From assembly GCA_026214975.1 (NCBI GenBank), contig JAOBSW010001197.1:62001-126000 (forward strand): a DNA stretch of 64,000 nucleotides, read 5' to 3'. Origin of the DNA: Gentiana macrophylla (Eukaryota > Streptophyta > Magnoliopsida > Gentianales > Gentianaceae). Each line of letters starts with the position of its first letter. Within the stretch, counting starts at the first letter, position 1. The notes beneath the pieces are model-generated. The model ran no database searches. It saw only the letters and a list, made by a program, of their open reading frames with translations, and had not been told where the DNA came from. This document shows, one piece after another, positions 56,877-64,000 of the stretch. Both the position numbers and the translations under genes were made by a program.

Positions 56877-58429
56877 TGTTTATGGTGTTTTGATACGATT
56901 TATTATGATATATTTTATAACAATTTCTTCCATATTCGTATTATTTGCAGAGAAAATGAGTGTTTAATTGATTTATTGAGTAAGTGAAGTTTTAAATGAA
57001 TTATTCGCAAAATTGGCTAAATTATGTGTTTTAATGATGGTTTTATGTTTATTTGGATTATATTACATTTTTGCGATGTTTTAATGACTTGTAGATGCAT
57101 ATTTTTTATTCAAAAGATGATCAAGTTGGATTTAATTGATGAGAAAGAGATAAGGATGGAATTGGCTAGAAGAAAAGAGATGAAGTTGAAGATTTCGAAT
57201 TTGGATCACATCAACGCAAGGCCTGAGTTCCGCCCAGCTTGACGGGCGTTTGACCAAGTGAACGGGCGCCCAGAGGTGCAAAATCAAGATGAGTCTTGAG
57301 ATATTTGATGAATCAAGCTTCCTGCACTCCATTGAACGAAGCGCCCAAGATAGGAAAATCGATTCGTAGAGTTCAAGAAGTACCTCGACGGGCGTTCACC
57401 TTTTTCAGACGGGCGCCCTAAGCCGACATCAAGAAACCGACTTTGAAATCTATATAAAGCAGCCGTTTCTCGACCAAACACATCATACATTCAACCCTAA
57501 ACCCCTGGGGCGGCTCGCTTTTTATAGTTTTTAGTTTTCTAGTAGATTTAAGCACCTTTTATGCACTTTTACTCAATAATTCGATCTTCAAGAGGATGCT
57601 AAGAGGCTAGACCTCTATTGAACAAGCGTTGTGAAGCCATCCCACCAACAATTCGGTTTCGATTCTTGATTATCTTGTGAGTTTTTAATTCAAGTTGTAT
57701 CTTTATTATGTTTATCTTGATTTTTGCAAATTTATATCGAAAGATCCTTGCATGTTGATTGTTTATATTGATGAAAATCTTGTTAAACCCTAGATCACCA
57801 TAATAAAGATTAGATTTTTAACCTATAAAATAACGAGAGTTAATTAGGTTGAATTTCTAGATAACTAGATTGAGAAATCTTACACCTTTGCTTTGAAAGT
57901 AATAATCTTTAAAATCGAGAGATGAAGATTAAGAAACTAACATTTCTAAGAAATTAGGAGTTCATACCTTTGATTTGGTGAATCACAACTTGGTTAGAAA
58001 TCACGAGATAACCCGAATTGAAATTGAATGTTGTAGGATAGGTGGATCAATTGCTTGTTCGTTCAGAACTTATTAATTAAAACCCTTTGAACTTGAATTG
58101 TTTAGCCTAGTTCGTCTTTTTTATTGCATATTAGGATTAGATTTAGTTTAATTGGTTCGCAATCTTATTTTCTGGCTTTAGATCTTGATCTTCATTCCGA
58201 CTTATGTTCGTTATCTTTCTCGTTAGTTATTCCTGCTTTAATTTTCGTGATCTTTTTTAGTAGTAATCGTGACATAGTTAGGTTAGAAATAAAAACTAGA
58301 ATTCACAACCCCGATTCCCCGTAAGATCGACCCGGTATCAACCTCTTTACTACGATCCTTGCACTTGAGGTAAGCCAGATTTATAAATATTATTACTTGT
58401 TTATTTTGCATTAGATAAATCCGTGAACA
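56877..58429 (+). repeat. Element E 3' LTR (1553 bp)
   Basis: TATA box TATATAAA at about 57451-57458, with ACGGGCG-type motifs at 57240-57420. Ends GTGAACA, followed by the CTGGA duplication (58430-58434). Confidence 0.88.
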
Positions 58430-58434
58430 CTGGA

Positions 58435-59087
58435 TATCATGCTCTCTCGAAGTAACTCACTCCCACTTTGCAAAGATTCACGAGAGCTAGACATTCCTTA
58501 TAAGAAGGCCATTTCGGATATTCGATCCCAATCATAGGATATGCGATTCCCGGACGACCAATCATGTATACTCCGCATGCTTCAGTATCACACCCAATCA
58601 CTACCGCACGATCGCCCCGTGGCTAGGGGAAACCTCAATAGTGTCAAAGCATGGCAATCCACACCGTGATGCCATGAAGACTCCGGTCTGAAGGATAACT
58701 ACACAACCGCCACATAGTGTGACACTTAATGTAAGTGGGTCAGTCTAACGTACGCGTTCTCTAATACATGTCCACGTACAGTCCAAGTGTCTCTACACTT
58801 CGATAGGCGAGATCTATCCATGCCCATAAAGACAAAATACATCTAATACGTGCTAGCATGTTCATACTATCAATGTCCTGTTTAATAATACATCAGCCTA
58901 GAGACATTTAAGTATCAAACTTATTAAAGTGATTAGAGATCTCATCAACCATAATCGCCTATCATGGTTTCTCTATCACAGTTTAACACTAAGGACATTA
59001 TCATATAACAATTCATAATTGATTCTAAGAGAAAGATCCCAAATATCTGGAGTTTCTTTTTGTATATTATATGAATGATCCGACCCG
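58435..59087 (-). mobile_element. C3: family-C LTR fragment, minus strand (right part)
   Basis: Resumes after the CTGGA duplication with TATCATGCTCTCTCG and follows the family-C LTR to about 59026, then less well to GATCCGACCCG (59077-59087). The last roughly 40 bp of the LTR and the rest of C2 are missing, replaced by unrelated mosaic sequence. Confidence 0.75.
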
Positions 59088-59088
59088 C

Positions 59089-59186
59089 AAGGACCATGAA
59101 TGAACTTGATTTTTTCCTTGCTCGGGCCGTCATTGATGATGTGCTTGCACTTCTGAACTTGGATGGGATTTCTAGCAGTTTGCCTC
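59089..59186 (+). pseudogene. MA3-domain (MRF/PDCD4-like) gene scrap
   Basis: The frame reads NELDFFLARAVIDDVLALLN then LDGISSSLP, closely resembling the start of an MA3 repeat in plant MRF translation-regulatory proteins (ELDFFLARAVVDDVLAPLNL-type sequence, recalled from the family). Only about 30 codons are present, then similarity stops. It is a captured fragment, not a gene. Confidence 0.5.
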
Positions 59187-59474
59187 TAAACGGGAAGTGG
59201 TTTAGGAATAGGAAAGGGTGTTTATCGCACGTGCACGTCGTCTCCGTTTCCATCTCCGTTTTAAGGTTTTGGATACCTACGTTCTACCAGCTGAACTCAG
59301 AGCGGTTCTAGTAGACTACTAGTGAACAAAAGTCCTCTATGGATCGAAAGCAGCCTTTAGTACTTAAGTAGTGGCGGTTTGGAACCCTTGCAACTATGAT
59401 AGAAAGCCGTTTGCTTGTTGTCACATTTCTTTTAAATCAAAGTAGGTCGTGACTGTTGTATTTTAGTCGGTCGG

Positions 59475-61679
<2,205 letters not shown>

Positions 61680-61683
61680 AAAG

Positions 61684-61698
61684 TGGCGCGTTGCCGGG
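61684..61698 (+). promoter_or_regulatory. Element F primer binding site
   Basis: TGGCGCGTTGCCGGG, four bases after the LTR end, one base off the element E site. Confidence 0.8.
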
Positions 61699-62017
61699 AA
61701 TAGGTGTCATGTTGAATCTAGTTTTGTTAGTTCTCGATTTTGTTACGTTTTATTTTTGTTTTTAATAAAAGTAGCGATAAATAAGTTGAGAGTTTTTATT
61801 TTGCCGTGTTTCGATGACCGTTAGGTTAAGAATGTGCAAAAGTTTTTACTCAACTTGTTTTACGTGAAGTTTATATGTTTATGTGTTACCTAGTCTAACC
61901 CTCGTGCTTAATTTGATAAGGTCGCTGTGGTTGTGATCTCGTAAGGCCGTGTTGTGTTCATAAGTATTTAGGTTTTGCTGTGTTTTTCCCCGCCATGCCA
62001 TGCTTTCTTGTTGTATG

Positions 62018-62245
62018 GACGAGCGCTCGCATTACGCTGGACGCCCGCCCGCTTCTTCATCCGCAGTGAACGAAGCGTTGGGAAGTATTGACGCCGTCCG
62101 CTCAAATATTTTCAATCTCGCTCGATTTAGAGGACCGCACGAGCGCCTATACTTTCGAACGCCCGTCCGGTCGGTTTTCGCGCGCACGCAGCGCCGGCAA
62201 GGTGGAACGCCCGCCCGATTCAACGCTAAGTGAACGTTCGTCCGG
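62018..62245 (+). repeat. Cluster of GGACGCCCGCC-type motifs in element F
   Basis: GGACGAGCGCTCG, GGACGCCCGCCCG, CACGAGCGCC, GAACGCCCGTCCGG, GAACGCCCGCCCG, GAACGTTCGTCCGG. Same motif family as in element E (53142-53350). Short GC-rich reading frames over it are by-products. From 61699 to 62017 nothing else is seen. Confidence 0.65.
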
Positions 62246-62436
62246 GGTTCAGTCCAGGTTCTAAATTTCTTGATTTTATTTTCAATGCTTTTATTTGATT
62301 TGGATGTTCTCATACGAGCTTCTGTGGCTAATTGATTTTTACATAGATGCCCTGAACTTATATGTTTTTACCTTTCCATCTATGAATCCATGTTAGATAA
62401 TTGATCAATTCCTTATATATGATTCATCTAGGCATG

Positions 62437-62743
62437 TTATAGTGACTGTCGGTTCTCGTAAGCTATAAATCGTTCTTATGGTTAATTAGTAGCTAATGTC
62501 GGTTCCCGTATGCTACATACCGCTCCGATGAATCTTTTAAGCTTTTAAGACTTACGTGCTTCCTTTGTTTTTATAGTTCATATGGGTAGCTATCGCCGGT
62601 TTTCCGTATGCTACGCCCTTTCTCCATATGAGTTATACCTGCTAGATAGATGATCGTTGGTTTCCATAAGTCTATCACTTTCGATAAGTCTTAAAGCGCG
62701 CCGGCACTAGTGACAAAGACTGTCGTTTATCGTAACTTTGTCA
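62437..62743 (+). repeat. Element F leader: five hairpins with common core and covarying stems
   Basis: Hairpins at 62437-62468 (TTATAG/CTATAA), 62489-62516 (GTAGC/GCTAC), 62586-62614 (GTAGC/GCTAC, extendable), 62645-62676 (GATAGA/TCTATC) and 62711-62743 (TGACAAAG/CTTTGTCA). The enclosed 17-20 nt are alike: TGACTGTCGGTTCTCGTAAG, TAATGTCGGTTCCCGTAT, TATCGCCGGTTTTCCGTAT, TGATCGTTGGTTTCCATAAG, ACTGTCGTTTATCGTAA. A small inner stem (CGG/CCG, or TGG/CCA in copy 4) is also kept. No ORF. Confidence 0.75.
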
Positions 62744-63333
62744 TTATGTGGTAGACGTTTATTTTATATATGTCGTGTTGCAAATTAGTGGGCTAGTTTT
62801 CTTTCTTTTATTTTATTTTCTTTTGCATATCATTTAAATGCATTTCATTTAGTTGCATTTCATATAGTTGCATTGTTTTTCTATTTTTCCTTTTATTTTT
62901 CTTAAGTGTGGTCACCGCATCGGCTCGTAATACTACCTCGCTTTTTAGTTGATTTTTAGGATTTTTCACGTAGATTGCATTGTAATGCATTTTCATATAG
63001 TTGCACCTAGCCCTACTATTTTGCAATATTCCATGTATATGTCCATCTTTATATGAGCTTAATCTAAAAATTCTCTAGACTTCCTTTCTGTGCTTTTATA
63101 TGTTATCTTCCCCTATCCCCGAGGTATTTCATGTTTGTCAAGTGTGCAGGTATTTGCATTAGCGATTGTGAGCTTTAGACGATTTTAGTTTTCCGTGGAT
63201 GGTCCACGATCTCACTGGATTCGTTGAGCATTTCAGGTGAGGTCGACCCACTTCTGAATAGCTCCTTCGCATACAATCGCCTAAGTTTTCTTTTTCTTTT
63301 TCATTCTGCACAACTTGAGGACAAGTTGCAATT

Positions 63334-63350
63334 TAAGTGTGGGGGAGGGG
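63334..63350 (+). promoter_or_regulatory. Element F polypurine tract (PPT1 type)
   Basis: TAAGTGTGGGGGAGGGG after CTGCACAACTTGAGGACA. Same block as element E 55828-55872. No LTR follows it within the 650 bases left, so it is the upstream tract. Between 62744 and 63333 only AT-rich DNA with repeated TTGCATTTCATTTAGTTGCA is present. Confidence 0.7.
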
Positions 63351-63849
63351 ATGGTTTATGTGTATCTACTTTCATTTACTCATATTAGTTATAATTTTCT
63401 ATGAAAAGTGCTAAATTTTTCAAAATTTTTTGTTTAGCCCGAGTAACATTTCAACCGCATGCTAGCTTTATAATCTGTCACCTTTAGTTGTTATCAGTAG
63501 TCATATCATGTTCTAAGAATAGGTTTAGTAAGTCGATACTCACTTGAACTTCATTTCACGAACCTATTAGATGAAGAGCAAAATATAGAATAGTTTCCGG
63601 TTAGTTAAAGGAAAGTTAATTCTCGATGCAGATAACACTTATTTAGCATTAATGAAAGTTAAGAACTTGTGCTATACTCACAGTTAGAATCTCAGTACCT
63701 TAGTGTTCTTGAGAACTTTAAGAGTCTTGAATGTGTTAGAAATATATTTGACCGAGAGTTTCCAAAGAGTTTGAAAAATATAAAAATATATATATATCTA
63801 TAAATAATAAATGAATAGAATTTCTTTATGGAATTTTGTTTGTAACTAT

Positions 63850-63930
63850 CACCTCGAGTCCATTTGGATAACGCCCCAATTGGGGAGTGTGGTTTACCTT
63901 GGATGATAAGGATTGAGTGATCTCGGGGTG
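63850..63930 (+). other. Closed stem structure in element F 3' region
   Basis: CACCTCGAG (63850-63858) can pair with CTCGGGGTG (63922-63930), enclosing CCCCAATTGGGG (a 12-bp palindrome). GAGTGTGGTTTACC is echoed by GAGTGTGTTATAC at 63948-63960. The position corresponds to the 70-nt repeats of element E. Confidence 0.4.
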
Positions 63931-64000
63931 ACTCGCCTAATGTAGGGAGTGTGTTATACTTTTGAGACGCGACGATAGGAAATATAAAATATACGTTTTT

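Larger units (their letters stand above)
34831..58429 (+). mobile_element. Element E: Athila-type Ty3/gypsy retrotransposon
   Basis: LTRs 34831-36387 and 56877-58429 (about 1.55 kb, TGTTTATGG...GTGAACA), 5-bp duplication CTGGA at both ends, Asp-type primer site, Athila-like gag, protease, RT, RNase H and integrase in order, then two accessory ORFs and two purine tracts. Without nested element D it is about 14.2 kb, normal for Athila. gag, protease and RNase H are broken; RT and most of integrase are still open. Confidence 0.88.

Noticed and set aside
62000..62313. ORFs of 77 and 93 aa in element F
   Set aside because: Arise from the GC-rich motif cluster on both strands; Arg/Pro/Ala composition follows from the motif.

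Overview
The window is nuclear DNA of a flowering plant, most likely a eudicot. It is AT-rich, has almost no conventional genes, and is built nearly entirely of retrotransposons inserted into one another. The element types support this: L1-like LINE ORF2, Ty1/copia, and Ty3/gypsy of the Athila, Tat and chromovirus kinds, plus MITEs. Plant-type primer sites (tRNA-iMet-like TGGTATyrGAGC and TGGCGCCGTTGCCGGGGA) and an rbcL scrap also support it. Only one reading frame looks like an intact non-transposon gene: an intronless proteasome-beta/Ntn-hydrolase-like ORF at 25672-26379 (-).

Block 1 (1-22849) is one LINE insertion in a stack. The LINE lies between copies of a 10-bp target duplication (1-10, 22840-22849). 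Its 3' part is on the minus strand (about 11-1588) and its 5' part is inverted onto the plus strand (about 1589-3544 plus 22122-22839), the arrangement expected from twin priming. An LTR element without pol (element A, 3545-22116, TSD TCATC) split the LINE inside the RT domain. Element A was then hit by a Tat-type gypsy element (element B, 7935-17886, minus, TSD AAGAA) and by a solo LTR (C1, 18585-20402, TSD GTATT). Element B carries an antisense gene with two apparent GT-AG introns.

Block 2 (22850-29611) is the least repeat-dense part. It holds a copia gag-protease scrap split by a Mutator-like MITE, a long perfect-centred hairpin, a copia LTR remnant, the Ntn-hydrolase-like gene, a second MITE, a Stowaway MITE and some diverged tandem repeats.

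Block 3 (29612-59087) is a second stack. A chromovirus 3' LTR plus gag scrap (minus) abuts family-C LTR fragment C2 (+). C2 is interrupted by fragment C3 (-), C3 by a complete Athila element (E, 34831-58429, TSD CTGGA), and E by a copia element of family C (element D, 43265-52630). Element E has decayed gag and pol with an RT ORF still open, and two accessory ORFs downstream of integrase.

Block 4 (59088-64000) is a 0.8-kb mosaic (MA3-domain gene scrap, LINE scrap, plastid rbcL scrap) followed by the left part of a coding-poor Athila-like element (F). Its leader carries a series of five hairpins with a shared core and different, complementary stems.

Recurrent themes are tandem RNA-hairpin arrays in untranslated regions of three elements, a GC-rich ACGGGCG-type motif shared by elements E and F beside the LTR TATA box and in internal untranslated DNA, and duplicated polypurine tracts. 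Many frame breaks are single-base G/C-run indels, so some 'pseudogene' calls could reflect consensus errors of a long-read assembly.
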